A stretch of 64,000 bases of DNA from Rhodobiaceae bacterium (GCA_021404525.1 JAAWWE010000003.1:62001-126000), one strand, 5' to 3'; positions 1 through 9,178 are shown, counted from the first letter of the stretch. Notes: a model not told the origin generated them from the sequence alone. Program-made: numbers and translations.

Positions 1-1
1 G

Positions 2-247
2 CCAAAACCTGGATTGGTGCGTCGGGTGGAAGGCGGCGGCCCGATCGACGTTGAAGTCTGGTCTTTGTCAGAAGAGGCGTTTGGTTCTTTCACCGCCGAG
101 GTGCCTGCGCCTCTCGCGATTGGCAATGTGGAACTTAGTGACGGACGGTGGGTAAAGGGATTTGTTTGTGAGCCTGTTGGGTTGGAAGGTGCCCGTGACA
201 TTACGGCATTTGGTGGTTGGCGTGCTTATCTGACAGCGTGTGCCTAG
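2..247 (+). CDS. atzF: Allophanate hydrolase, C-terminal end (partial)
   Basis: The reading frame is open from the window edge to the TAG at 245-247 and gives 81 residues, so the 5' part lies outside the window. The fragment matches the small C-terminal domain of AtzF-type allophanate hydrolases: an APLAIGNVEL-like strand, a VKGFVCE segment and the hallmark ARDITAFGGWRAYL near the end. In known members the amidase domain and this C-terminal domain act in turn on allophanate, in urea or cyanurate breakdown. The catalytic domain is not visible here. A separate protein carrying only this domain is possible, but ending with the ITAFGGWRAYL signature is typical of the full enzyme. Confidence 0.75.
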   Translation, partial: PKPGLVRRVEGGGPIDVEVWSLSEEAFGSFTAEVPAPLAIGNVELSDGRWVKGFVCEPVGLEGARDITAFGGWRAYLTACA

Positions 248-363
248 GAGAGGTGGTGCCGCACTTTGTCACCTAGCTGTGGTGTGCGGTGCTGAGCAGT
301 AAGGTCAAAACCTGCATGCTTTTCTACGCACTCTCATATTTCAATCCAAATACCCTATATAAA

Positions 364-478
364 TCAATTGTGTAGCAAAGGTGCGTTTCGGCTCATAGCC
401 TGAAGGGCCGTGATGATTGGGAAATCATCCAGTGGATCATTTCCCCGAGGGGTGATTCAAACCCACTCCCCGCAACCA
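364..478 (+). pseudogene. Decayed initiator tRNA (tRNA-fMet-like) remnant with inserted hairpin
   Basis: The 3' half keeps tRNA geometry: a T-arm-like segment at 451-467 with loop TTCAAAC, then CCCCGCA, discriminator A475 and an encoded CCA at 476-478, as in alphaproteobacterial tRNA-fMet. An anticodon arm is recognisable at 387-403 with loop CTCATAG (CAT anticodon), and a shortened D-arm-like stretch at about 371-386. The molecule cannot be a normal tRNA. The expected 5' acceptor strand (364-370) does not pair, the D and anticodon stems carry mismatches, and the variable region holds an extra hairpin (419-445, 11 of 12 pairs). A strong terminator follows directly. It could be a dead tRNA, a recombination scar, or a tRNA-derived RNA still transcribed from the TATAAA-like box near 356. 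Confidence 0.45.
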
Positions 479-481
479 AAG

Positions 482-516
482 AAAAGCCCTTGGTGCTTCA
501 CGCATCAGGGGTTTTT
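482..516 (+). terminator. Rho-independent terminator after the tRNA-like remnant
   Basis: A stem of about 15 pairs, including G-U pairs, runs from AAAAGCCCTTGGTGC to GCATCAGGGGTTTTT around a five-base TTCAC loop, and ends in a T run. It is the kind of terminator that follows tRNA genes. It also separates the upstream region from the autotransporter gene. Confidence 0.8.
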
Positions 517-627
517 TGTTTTCGCAAGCAATTCTATTGGTGGTAGACAAAGTGACCAGTCTGGGGGGAACCACTGCTTTCCAGTGGACGTGCGGCGCGC
601 GGGGCTGGCCAAGGAAATACGAGTAAT

Positions 628-3600
628 ATGGTCAGCCTTTCTAGGCGCTTGGGAGGTCTCCCGCAGGAGACTACAAGCGGTAATTCGACGCGTGCGCACT
701 TACTGAGTTTTCAGAAAAAGTTGATGCTGAGTACGGCTCTCTCTGTGCCAGCCATCTTTGGGTATGGCGGCAATCGGGCTTATGCAGCTTGTGCCAATGC
801 TGGCGGAAGTACCTATCTCTGTTCCGGCGTTGAGACGGTGACTCAGACAATCACAGCCGATAATGCGGCTGTCACCATGGCGCCCGGCGCGTCGGTGGAT
901 ACAAGTGCAGGCATGGGCAGTGCGATCGTCATTACTGGCGACGGTGCTTTGTCGTTCACCAATACCGATGGGGACCCGGTTCGCGGTGATTTGCGAGGGC
1001 TTGATATTCAAGCTGGCAATGGATTGCCTGCAGCATCCATCGATGTGCACTCCAGGCAGGACCTGATCGGCAGGGTCGGTGGCATCTATGCCCTAAACGC
1101 GGGTATTGGCGCGACCACAATAAATGTGGCGGGCGCATCCAGCACGGCAGGCAGCGGTATCGTCTCGCGGGTGACCAATGGTGCGAATAGTGGTGATCTC
1201 CGCATTACGTCGACGGGAACGGTCAGTGGCGGCAATACAGCTGTCTTCGCTGCGCATTACGGCACGGGCGCCGTGGTGATCAATACAGCTGCTGTTGATG
1301 CCACTGCAGGCGGTAATGGCATTTTTGCGCGGAGTTATGGCACAGGTCTGAGTGTCACCGCCACAGGGCCGGTTGCGGGGGTGACCAACGGTGTTTACAC
1401 GGTGCATCATGGGTCCAGTGATACCAACATTGATGTCACGGATGTTAGCAGCAGCACCGGAAGTGCGATTAATGCGCGCCACCAGGCAACGGTTGTTGGT
1501 GGGGGCCTCAATATCACTTCAACCGGAACGCTGACGGGTAATCTAAACGGCATCTATGCTCTGCATAGCGGAACGGGTGCGATCAATATTAATGCGGTGG
1601 CGGCCACTGGCACGGTTGCGACAGGGATCGTTGCGCGCAGCACCAACGCTGCCAACATTGATGATATCAGTGTAACTACGACGGGTGCCGTTAGTGGCGA
1701 AACCGGCGGCATCTCGGTATCCCACTATGGCGGTGGGGGCGTGACCATCAATACCGCTGCGGTGTCCTCAGCCAGTGGCAATGGGGTTTTTGGACGGACA
1801 TTTGGAACTGACCTCTCCATCACAACGTCCGGTGCCGTTGTGGCTGACGGCGTTGGCGTCTATGGATTCAATGGAGGCACCGGGTCGTCCACCGTGAATG
1901 TGACGGATGTGACCAGTACGGCAACAGATGGTGTCCTTGTTGTGGCCAATGGAGGGGATCTGAACCTCACTGCGACTGGAGCGGTGAGTGGGTATACCGG
2001 CCTTACGGCATTGAGCACCGGCGCGGGCGCTGTGACGATTGACGCGGTGAATGTGACAGGCACCACGGGCAATGGTCTTTTTGCCAATATTGTTGGCACC
2101 ACGAGCGATGCGAACATCACTGTTTCAGGGACGGCGACCAGCGCGGCACTCTACGGCATTCGCGTTCGTCACGTTGCCCAAGGTGGTGCCCTGAATGTCA
2201 ATGCGGGGATAGTGACGGGTGGCGTGGTCGGCATTCGTGTTGATAGCCTTTATAATCTAGGTACCGACGTAAACATCACATCGTCAGGAGCTGTGCAGGG
2301 TGGCTCCTATGGGATTAAGGTGAGCAGTCTTGGTACTGGGTCCCTTGTGATTAACGCCACGTCTGTAGCCGGGACAAGTCGCAACGGGATCCGCGCCGTT
2401 ACCAATAACGCCGCCAGCCAGGACTTGCGTATCACTGCGACCGGGACGGTCAGCGGCGGTAGAGACGGTATTCTTGCGCGTCACGGCGGCACGGGCGCGC
2501 TTGCCCTGAATGTTGCAGATGTCTCCAGTGCTACAGGGATTGGCGTCTATGGGGGCAGTGGCGGTGCAGGGTTCTCGATTACAGCGTCTGGAAGTGTGAC
2601 CGGGGAGACTGACGGTATCTTTGCAACTCACACCGGTACCGGCGCGCTCACCATTGATGTGGCGTCTGCGACCGGCATGACGGGGAACGGCCTGGTTGTT
2701 CAAAATTACAACGCTGCGAGTATGGGCGACGTTGTGGTCTCGTCCTCTGGTCATGTCAGTGGTGCTGATTTCGGTATTCTCGCGACAAGCCTCGGCAGTG
2801 GGGCGATGACAATCAATGCGGCGTCTGTTGAGGGGAAGTCGCAATACGGTATTGCTGCCCAAACGGTTTTCGCCACAAGCACAGGCCTTTCGGTCAGCGC
2901 GTCGGGGCCTGTCGCGGCAGAGAAATTCGGCATCAATGCCAGACATGGCGGCACCGGCGCAATCACCGTCAATGCAACAGATGTCACTAGCACGCGAGAG
3001 AGCGGGATCTTCGCACGGGGTGGCGCGTATGTGACGTCTGGCGCAAGCGTTACCGCAACGGGAACCGTTGCGGGCTATGTCAATGGCGTTGAGGCGCGTC
3101 TTTATGGTGCTGGCGATCTGACGGTCAACGCCGTCAATGCATCAGCTGATCTTTATGCAGGGGTGCGAACCTTGCAGGGGCCCGGTACAGCGGGTCGTAC
3201 GCGCGTTACCACGTCCGGTGATGTAAGTGGCGGAGCGTGGGGGATCTTCTCCCGCAATGATGGAACAGGTGGGGCGGAGATTTCTGTAAGCGGTTCTGTG
3301 AACGCAAATGACATTGGCATCAGGCTTTATGCGCAGGGCGCCAACCAAATCAGGATTGCCAATGGCGGGTCCGTGACTGGGGGTGGTCACGCCATCTTTA
3401 CAAGCGGCACGACCGACCGAAACAGTGATGATGTGGTCACGAATGCAGGGCTTGTGACGGGCCTTGTCGACCTTGGGGGTGGGGCCAATGTGTTTAACAA
3501 TTCCGCTGGCGGTGTCTTCAATACAATGGGGACCGTTATGGTTGGCGCAGGCAATGCACTCAACAATGCGGGGACCGTGTCGCCGGGTGGCGCGGGCACG

Positions 3601-5004
3601 ATCCAGACGACGGCGCTGACGGGCAATTTCGCGCAGACAGCGGGCGGGGTCTTCGCGGTTGATGTTGATGGAGGTGCTGCCAGCGCTGATCGGCTCAATG
3701 TTGCAGGCACCGCCGATCTTGCGGGCACTGTTGCTCTCGATTTTACAAATCTGGGGACCAATCAGGGTGTGGTCACGATCCTGTCCGCAGCGGGGGGGTC
3801 AACAGACAGTGGCGTTACGGCGACGGGCGCGCCCGTTGCAGTCAATGCGACGCTTTCCTATCCGAACGCCAATGATGTTGTCTTGACGTACGGGGTTGAT
3901 TTCACGCCCGCGACGCTCGCAGTGGGGCTTACGCCTAACCAGGCATTGGTGGGCGAGGGGCTGAATGCGCTCTTCGCTGCGGGTGGTGGCGGTGCGATCG
4001 CGACTGGCCTTCTCGGCATTGCGGACCCAGTTGCCTATAAAACTGTGCTGGACCAATTGCAGGGCGAGGTCTTTCTTGACCAGGTCGGCAAGCTCTTTGG
4101 CAGCAATCACCTGTTTGTCCAAAACCTGCTCTCCTGTCCGTCACGCCTTGACGGCGCAGAGGTTCAAGTGGCTGGCGAAGAGTGTATATGGGGCCGTGTC
4201 GAGGGGCGTGCCGTAGATACAGAACGGACAGCCACCAGCGTGGGTGGCCGCGAAACGGTGTGGGGATTCTCAGGGGGCTTTGAGGCGCCTGTTGAAGAAA
4301 ATGTTCGTGCTGGTATTTCTGTTGCACTGGAAACCAGCGATGCTGAGACGAATAACGGAACTTTCTCCGATGGCACCCGGGTTACGGTCGGTGCCAAGAT
4401 CGAAAAATCATTCGGTGCCTGGGAGACAAGTCTGGGCATCTTTGGTGGGCTTGCGTTTTACGATACAACACGGTTGATCGGGATTGCTGGTGTTGGCCCG
4501 GCTCTCAGCGACCATGATGTTGGGTCGGTTTCCTCAGTTGCGCGTCTTTCCTATTCTCATGAGATGAACGGTGTGCGCATTGTGCCCATGCTTGATCTGG
4601 CAGCTACCTATGTTTCCTTTGGTGGCATTAATGAGACAGGCGCGGGCGCAGCCAACCTTGTTGTGACGGACTCTGATGAATGGATCTATTCGGTGACGCC
4701 AGCCCTCGGAGCTCTTGGCACGCTGGTTACGGCGGAAGACTACAAAGTGAATGTAAGCGCCAAGGCAGGCGTCAGCGTGTTTTCCAAGAGCGGGTTTACA
4801 TCAGCTGCACGATTTGCAGGAGCTCCTGCCGGGACCGCAGGCTTCTCTACGACGAGCCGTTTTGATGATGTGGTCGGGAATTTCTCAGGTGCGGTTGAGT
4901 GGCAGGCGAGCGACAATGCTTCCATCAAGGTTGGCTATGATGGCCGCGTTGGGGAGACGTCTCAGAGCCACGGCGGATCTGTTCGAGCGGTGTTGCCATT
5001 TTGA
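628..5004 (+). CDS. Large repeat-rich autotransporter (type V secretion)
   Basis: A 1458-residue protein. The N-terminus has a basic stretch, then a hydrophobic segment ending NRAYA-ACANAG, a probable signal cleavage site near residue 54. Residues about 80-950 are made of degenerate repeats of roughly 40 residues (motifs like ITATGTVSGG.dGI, HGGTGALTINA, GNGIFAR), which fit a parallel beta-helix passenger. A stalk-like part (about 960-1160) leads to a C-terminal autotransporter barrel (about 1185-1458) that starts after a Cys pair (ECIWGRVEGR) and ends in Phe (AVLPF). The barrel should insert in the outer membrane and display the passenger, perhaps for adhesion. No protease or lipase motif was seen. 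ATG 724, just before the hydrophobic core, is an alternative start. Confidence 0.9.
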   Translation: MVSLSRRLGGLPQETTSGNSTRAHLLSFQKKLMLSTALSVPAIFGYGGNRAYAACANAGGSTYLCSGVETVTQTITADNAAVTMAPGASVDTSAGMGSAIVITGDGALSFTNTDGDPVRGDLRGLDIQAGNGLPAASIDVHSRQDLIGRVGGIYALNAGIGATTINVAGASSTAGSGIVSRVTNGANSGDLRITSTGTVSGGNTAVFAAHYGTGAVVINTAAVDATAGGNGIFARSYGTGLSVTATGPVAGVTNGVYTVHHGSSDTNIDVTDVSSSTGSAINARHQATVVGGGLNITSTGTLTGNLNGIYALHSGTGAININAVAATGTVATGIVARSTNAANIDDISVTTTGAVSGETGGISVSHYGGGGVTINTAAVSSASGNGVFGRTFGTDLSITTSGAVVADGVGVYGFNGGTGSSTVNVTDVTSTATDGVLVVANGGDLNLTATGAVSGYTGLTALSTGAGAVTIDAVNVTGTTGNGLFANIVGTTSDANITVSGTATSAALYGIRVRHVAQGGALNVNAGIVTGGVVGIRVDSLYNLGTDVNITSSGAVQGGSYGIKVSSLGTGSLVINATSVAGTSRNGIRAVTNNAASQDLRITATGTVSGGRDGILARHGGTGALALNVADVSSATGIGVYGGSGGAGFSITASGSVTGETDGIFATHTGTGALTIDVASATGMTGNGLVVQNYNAASMGDVVVSSSGHVSGADFGILATSLGSGAMTINAASVEGKSQYGIAAQTVFATSTGLSVSASGPVAAEKFGINARHGGTGAITVNATDVTSTRESGIFARGGAYVTSGASVTATGTVAGYVNGVEARLYGAGDLTVNAVNASADLYAGVRTLQGPGTAGRTRVTTSGDVSGGAWGIFSRNDGTGGAEISVSGSVNANDIGIRLYAQGANQIRIANGGSVTGGGHAIFTSGTTDRNSDDVVTNAGLVTGLVDLGGGANVFNNSAGGVFNTMGTVMVGAGNALNNAGTVSPGGAGTIQTTALTGNFAQTAGGVFAVDVDGGAASADRLNVAGTADLAGTVALDFTNLGTNQGVVTILSAAGGSTDSGVTATGAPVAVNATLSYPNANDVVLTYGVDFTPATLAVGLTPNQALVGEGLNALFAAGGGGAIATGLLGIADPVAYKTVLDQLQGEVFLDQVGKLFGSNHLFVQNLLSCPSRLDGAEVQVAGEECIWGRVEGRAVDTERTATSVGGRETVWGFSGGFEAPVEENVRAGISVALETSDAETNNGTFSDGTRVTVGAKIEKSFGAWETSLGIFGGLAFYDTTRLIGIAGVGPALSDHDVGSVSSVARLSYSHEMNGVRIVPMLDLAATYVSFGGINETGAGAANLVVTDSDEWIYSVTPALGALGTLVTAEDYKVNVSAKAGVSVFSKSGFTSAARFAGAPAGTAGFSTTSRFDDVVGNFSGAVEWQASDNASIKVGYDGRVGETSQSHGGSVRAVLPF

Positions 5005-5083
5005 GATTGGCGCAGATACAAGACACGCTGAAACCTACACATATTGCTGCACCTTCCAAGCCTTGAAGTCGCAACCAGTGAAG

Positions 5084-5728
5084 CTAATCCAAGCTGATTG
5101 AGGGAAGGTCTCTGCTTACGATTTTTGCGGCCTTCTCTCCGTCTACCCCGAGGGCCCGCAGGCAGAGTAAGATCGCCTGGTCTATGGCTGTTGCGCGCTC
5201 ATTGTCATCCAGGCTTGAAACCAGCACATTGATGAAGCCGCCAAAGGTGAAGCTCGCCGTGATCGACGGGTCTAGTTCTACGAAATCACCAGTGGCGCGT
5301 CCTCTTTCGTAGTCGCGATCTCGGAATTGTCCGAAGGCGCGTTGCATCTCGTCGATCGGAACGCTTGAGTTCCGCAACACCCATCGCCAACGAGGGTCTT
5401 CGGCCACATAGCGCCCCATGATGCGTCCAGAGGTTGCCAGAACAACAACGGGATCGTCCGTGTCCTTCAGCGCGGCTTGCATGGCTTTGTCTAGGCGGGC
5501 AGCGTCTGCCTGCATGATCGGAATCAGCACTTCGTTTTTTGACTTGAAGTGAATGTAGAAAGTTCCCTGACCGACATCTGCCGCCTCTGTGATGTCTTTG
5601 ATTGAGACGTCATCCACCGAGCGGTTTCTCGTCAACTCATCTGCAGCTTCAATGATGCTGTTTCGTGCCCGCGCTTGCTTTTGGGCGACGCGTGGGGAGG
5701 GGGTGCGGGCTGCAGCTGTTTGACTCAT
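5084..5728 (-). CDS. TetR/AcrR family transcriptional regulator
   Basis: A TetR-type regulator of 214 residues. The N-terminal helix-turn-helix is clear (VSIKDITEAADVGQGTFYIH followed by FKSKNEV), and a helical ligand-binding domain follows. I chose ATG 5728 (MSQTAAART). The frame extends upstream to 5797, but that would run through the divergent promoter and operator. The gene is transcribed away from the flavin-hydroxylase operon and an inverted repeat lies in the gap, so it probably represses that operon and itself until an aromatic inducer binds. The inducer cannot be read from the sequence. Confidence 0.9.
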   Translation of the reverse strand: MSQTAAARTPSPRVAQKQARARNSIIEAADELTRNRSVDDVSIKDITEAADVGQGTFYIHFKSKNEVLIPIMQADAARLDKAMQAALKDTDDPVVVLATSGRIMGRYVAEDPRWRWVLRNSSVPIDEMQRAFGQFRDRDYERGRATGDFVELDPSITASFTFGGFINVLVSSLDDNERATAIDQAILLCLRALGVDGEKAAKIVSRDLPSISLD

Positions 5729-5743
5729 GAGTTGACTCTGATT

Positions 5744-5771
5744 TGAACGGATGCAAATATGAATACATTCA
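5744..5771. promoter_or_regulatory. Candidate TetR operator (imperfect inverted repeat)
   Basis: TGAACGGATGCA and TGAATACATTCA form an imperfect 12-base inverted repeat (9 of 12 positions) around AATA. It lies exactly between the divergent TetR gene (start 5728) and the flavin hydroxylase gene. Position and symmetry are typical of a TetR dimer site. Binding is inferred. Confidence 0.5.
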
Positions 5772-5795
5772 AAAATGAAAAAAGTCAAGAAAGCC

Positions 5796-7346
5796 ATGGG
5801 AAATCAACCGTTTGACGTCGCGATTGTTGGACTTGGGCCAATTGGGTGTGCTGCCGCGATCCAGTTTGCAGAGGCTGGGCTTCGGGTGGCTGCGATAGAG
5901 CGAGATACTGATGTGTATCAGTTGCCCCGTGCCGTCATGATGGATGGTGAGATCGTTCGTGGATTTCAGCGGATCGGCTTGGGAGAAGAGGTCGCAGCTC
6001 TGCTTCAGCCAACGAGAGAAGGAGATCGCGCGGGGTTCAGCAACTCAAAGCGGGAGTGGCTTTTCGGTCAGGATTTCGTTCCCTTTGGAAGCAATGGGTG
6101 GGCGCCAGCCAATATGTTTGATCAGCCGCAGGTAGATGGTTATCTGCGGAAGACGGCAATCGAGCACCCTAACGTGACGTCCTTCGTGGGCTTTGAAGCA
6201 ACCGCCATTGATAATGGGGACGCGGCGGTCACCGTCGACCTCAGGAACCTGGAGAGTGGTGACGCCACTGAAGTCACGGCCTCCTATCTTCTTGGCTGTG
6301 ATGGTGCTTCAAGCTTCGTCCGCAAGAGCATGAACGTGGGCTGGCATGATCTTGGGTATGATCATGATTGGCTGGTGGTCGATATTGAAATCAAGCCCGG
6401 CCATACACTCACGAACACAACCATCCAAGTGTGCGATCCAGACCGTCTTGCAACCTATGTCTGTACGAAGGACCCGTATCGCCGGTGGGAGTTTAAGCTC
6501 AACGAGGGCGAGACCTGGGAGGAAATGCAGCGTCCCGAGAAGATCCAAGAGCTACTGGATCCATGGACGCCACGTGACACATATTCCATCCGGCGAACGG
6601 CTGTGTACCAGTTTCATGCCGCGGTTGCGGATCGGTGGCGGATTGGCCGTGTATTGCTTGCTGGTGATGCCGCTCACCAGACGCCGCCCTTTTTGGGCCA
6701 AGGATTGAATGCGGGCATGCGCGATGTGTTCAATCTGGCGTGGAAATTCCCGCTCGTTCTGTCTGGCACGGCGTCGGAAGCTTTGCTTGATACCTATCAA
6801 GATGAACGGGGTGCCCATGCAACCGATCTCGTGCAATGGGCTGTCTCGATTGGGCAGCTGATGGAGCATTTGGCGGCGACGGAAAAAGCAGAGCGGGAAG
6901 GTGCTGCGGCACCCGGCATGCCGGGTGCACTTGAGCAATCGGGATATGGGCAGGGGCGGGAAGCGCCGCCGCTGCGCGCTGGCGCCATCTGCATGTCGCA
7001 AGTCAGTGACACGGGGTCGACAGGTTACTTATTCAGTCAGCCGATTGTGCGGAATGGCGCGGGCAAAGAGTTCTTGTTGGATGTCCTTCTCGGTGATGGT
7101 TTTGCCCTCGTGACCAAGGGTGATGTCACACTCTCGCAGGCATCGCAAAACATTCTTGATCGGCTTGGTGCGCAGACAGCATCGCTTGCCGGATTGGAGA
7201 CGGTGAAAGGGCATTTTGACCCGCTCTTCGAGAATGCAACGGCTGCGATTGTGCGTCCAGACCGCCATGTCTTTGGTCACACAGATGAAAGCATGTCGGT
7301 TGATGACTTGATCCACGAGCTTGGGGTCAAGGTCGGCCTGCAATAA
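5796..7346 (+). CDS. FAD-dependent aromatic hydroxylase (MhpA-like)
   Basis: A class A flavoprotein monooxygenase of 516 residues. The N-terminal Rossmann motif is IVGLGPIGCAAA followed by an acidic strand end (AIERD). The DG motif is LLGCDGASSFVRK near residue 165, and the second FAD motif is GDAAHQTPPFLGQGLN near 289. Relatives such as 3-(3-hydroxyphenyl)propionate hydroxylase use NAD(P)H and O2 to add an ortho hydroxyl to a phenolic ring. It is the first gene of a tight operon that includes an extradiol-dioxygenase-like protein, which fits ring hydroxylation before ring cleavage. ATG 5775 is an alternative start but touches the operator. The substrate is unknown. Confidence 0.85.
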   Translation: MGNQPFDVAIVGLGPIGCAAAIQFAEAGLRVAAIERDTDVYQLPRAVMMDGEIVRGFQRIGLGEEVAALLQPTREGDRAGFSNSKREWLFGQDFVPFGSNGWAPANMFDQPQVDGYLRKTAIEHPNVTSFVGFEATAIDNGDAAVTVDLRNLESGDATEVTASYLLGCDGASSFVRKSMNVGWHDLGYDHDWLVVDIEIKPGHTLTNTTIQVCDPDRLATYVCTKDPYRRWEFKLNEGETWEEMQRPEKIQELLDPWTPRDTYSIRRTAVYQFHAAVADRWRIGRVLLAGDAAHQTPPFLGQGLNAGMRDVFNLAWKFPLVLSGTASEALLDTYQDERGAHATDLVQWAVSIGQLMEHLAATEKAEREGAAAPGMPGALEQSGYGQGREAPPLRAGAICMSQVSDTGSTGYLFSQPIVRNGAGKEFLLDVLLGDGFALVTKGDVTLSQASQNILDRLGAQTASLAGLETVKGHFDPLFENATAAIVRPDRHVFGHTDESMSVDDLIHELGVKVGLQ

Positions 7347-7413
7347 GAGCAGTGGTTTTAGAAGAAGTTTGGGGTGGAGCGATGAAATCGCTCGCCTATT
7401 GGGAGGAAGATAG

Positions 7414-8292
7414 ATGCGTTTGATCACATTCACTCAAGATGGTTCTACTCGTATTGGACGCCTGAATGGCGACGAGATTACGGATCTCAGCCAGTCGAAC
7501 CCGGAATTGCCGACAGATTTGGTGGCGTTTCTTGAGGCCGGCGACGCGGCGATGGACGCTGCGAGAGCTGCCGACGGGAAGCACTATTCGCTGTCAGATG
7601 TGAAGCTTGAGAGCCCCGTATTGCGGCCCTCAAAAATGCTCGCAGTGGCGCTCAACTATCGTGATCATCTGGAAGAAGTACAGGAAGCCCGGCCTGAGTT
7701 CCCGACGCCCACCGTGCCTATCCTCTTCACCAAACAGAACACGTCGATCAACGGTCCTTATGACCCAATCTATCTACCTAAAGAGTCCGAGCAATTGGAC
7801 TATGAGGCGGAACTCGCCATTGTGATTGGCAAGCGCGCGCGTCGTGTGCCCAAGGAGCGTGCGATGGAAGTTGTTGCCGGAAGCACGATCAATAATGACG
7901 TCACCATCCGCGATTGGCAGTTGGCATCGCCCACCATGACTATTGGTAAGTCCTGGGACAGTCACTGTCCTCTCGGACCATCGCTTGTCACTCTGGATGA
8001 AGTCGACCCAACCAATCTTGAATTTACCTGCACGGTCAATGGCGAGGTTCGTCAACAGTCAAACACGTCGAATCTGATTTTCGATATTCCCACCCTCATC
8101 GAACATGTCTCGACGGCGCTGACGTTGATGCCCGGTGACGTGATCTTAACGGGCACCACGTCTGGTGTTGCCCTTTGGATGCCCGGACAGCCGTGGCTCA
8201 AAGAGGGAGACAAGGTCCGTGTGGAAATGGACCAGTTGGGCGCGATTGAAAATGAAGTGGTCGCAGACCCTGTCGGCACAATAATCGGGTAG
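7414..8292 (+). CDS. Fumarylacetoacetate hydrolase (FAH) family protein
   Basis: 292 residues preceded by a good GGGAGGAAG ribosome binding site. The core FAH fold shows KMLAVALNYRDH, the metal-binding YEAELAIVIGK segment near residue 130, INNDVTIRDWQ near 165, GKSWDSHCPLGP, and a C-terminal ILTGTTSGVALW. The family hydrolyses or decarboxylates dicarbonyl ring-cleavage products such as fumarylpyruvate, acylpyruvates and 2-hydroxyhepta-2,4-dienedioate. Second in the operon, it probably splits the ring-fission product. With the adjacent GST a gentisate-type isomerase/hydrolase pair is conceivable, but the substrate is not readable. Confidence 0.85.
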   Translation: MRLITFTQDGSTRIGRLNGDEITDLSQSNPELPTDLVAFLEAGDAAMDAARAADGKHYSLSDVKLESPVLRPSKMLAVALNYRDHLEEVQEARPEFPTPTVPILFTKQNTSINGPYDPIYLPKESEQLDYEAELAIVIGKRARRVPKERAMEVVAGSTINNDVTIRDWQLASPTMTIGKSWDSHCPLGPSLVTLDEVDPTNLEFTCTVNGEVRQQSNTSNLIFDIPTLIEHVSTALTLMPGDVILTGTTSGVALWMPGQPWLKEGDKVRVEMDQLGAIENEVVADPVGTIIG

Positions 8293-8299
8293 ATGACTC

Positions 8300-9178
8300 A
8301 TGACCATTGAGCACACCGACGAATTTGAGCTCTATCACTATGGGGAGTCGCTTTGCTCTCAAATGGTGCGGCTTGCGCTTGAGGAAAAGCAGATCCCCTA
8401 CAAGTCGCACCATATGCATCTGGAGCTGAATGCGGGAAACCTTACAAAGGAATTCCGCAAGATCAATCCAAGTGCGGTGGTTCCGGTCCTCGTTCACAAG
8501 GGAACGCCGATCTATGACAGCTGGGAGATCCTCAAATATCTCGATCAGTGTGCGCCTGAGCAAGGGACGCCTCTTTGGCCAAAAGATGAGGAAAGCCAAA
8601 AGGTGATCGATGCGGTCATAATGGAGAACGCGCTCGATCGTGACGTGGAGCTTGGTGAGAATTTCGGCACCTCGGTTGCCGGTGCCAGTACCTACATTCT
8701 TGCAAACATCCTGCGGCGGCGCCCAGCCCTGGCGGTGATCTGGGACTATTTCGTCAAACACCCGATGAAGGAGAGGGCTGTTGCCTTCACTATCCTTCGG
8801 TTGCGTGGCGGTCTGCCCGACAAGCTCTACAAAAAATTTATCCGGCGTTTGGCGATCGGTCTGCTTTCGACCGAGAAGGCGCTCGACCATGGCAAAGACT
8901 ATATGTTCGGTGACTATTCCATGATCGACACGATGATGACGGCTCATTTCCACCGGCTGGAAGATGTGGCGCTGGGAGACATTCTTCAATCAGATGAGCT
9001 CCCGAACATCAAAGCCTATTGGATGCGGCTTCAGGCGCGCCCGAGCTATGAGCCTGCAATGTTAGCTCAACATAGTTGGGAGTGGCGGGAGGCGATGGAA
9101 GAGGTGTATGGCGGCAAGCCGTCTCCCTACTTTCCCTATCTGAAAGAGACGCTCACTGAGAACAGATCCGCGGCGTAA
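8300..9178 (+). CDS. Glutathione S-transferase family protein
   Basis: 292 residues, longer than a typical 200-230-residue GST. The N-terminal thioredoxin-like half shows FELYHYGESLCSQMVRLALE, the cis-Pro region NPSAVVPVLVHKG and YDSWEILKYLD. The C-terminal helical half has a FGDYSMIDTMMTAHF segment typical of GST_C. It starts 7 bp after the FAH gene, so the two are likely co-translated. It may isomerise, dehalogenate or conjugate an intermediate of the operon pathway. It resembles the membrane-anchored GST encoded at 17986-18987 (shared features: ELYH start, SLCS motif, YKSHH). Confidence 0.85.
   Translation: MTIEHTDEFELYHYGESLCSQMVRLALEEKQIPYKSHHMHLELNAGNLTKEFRKINPSAVVPVLVHKGTPIYDSWEILKYLDQCAPEQGTPLWPKDEESQKVIDAVIMENALDRDVELGENFGTSVAGASTYILANILRRRPALAVIWDYFVKHPMKERAVAFTILRLRGGLPDKLYKKFIRRLAIGLLSTEKALDHGKDYMFGDYSMIDTMMTAHFHRLEDVALGDILQSDELPNIKAYWMRLQARPSYEPAMLAQHSWEWREAMEEVYGGKPSPYFPYLKETLTENRSAA

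Noticed and set aside
410-706. Plus-strand frame of 98 codons at the tRNA-like remnant
   Set aside because: It runs through the remnant and the terminator and into the autotransporter start region, with no recognisable protein.
2284-2946. Minus-strand open frame of 220 codons opposite the autotransporter
   Set aside because: It mirrors the repeated, stop-poor codons of the passenger, shows no ribosome binding site and has no protein family features.
1200-3300. Regular repeats resembling an array
   Set aside because: The repeats are protein-level and degenerate, in frame with the passenger; there are no identical repeats with unique spacers, so it is not CRISPR.
5729-5797. 24-residue N-terminal extension of the first TetR protein
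   Set aside because: It would cover the operator and the start of the divergent gene; ATG 5728 gives the usual TetR N-terminus.
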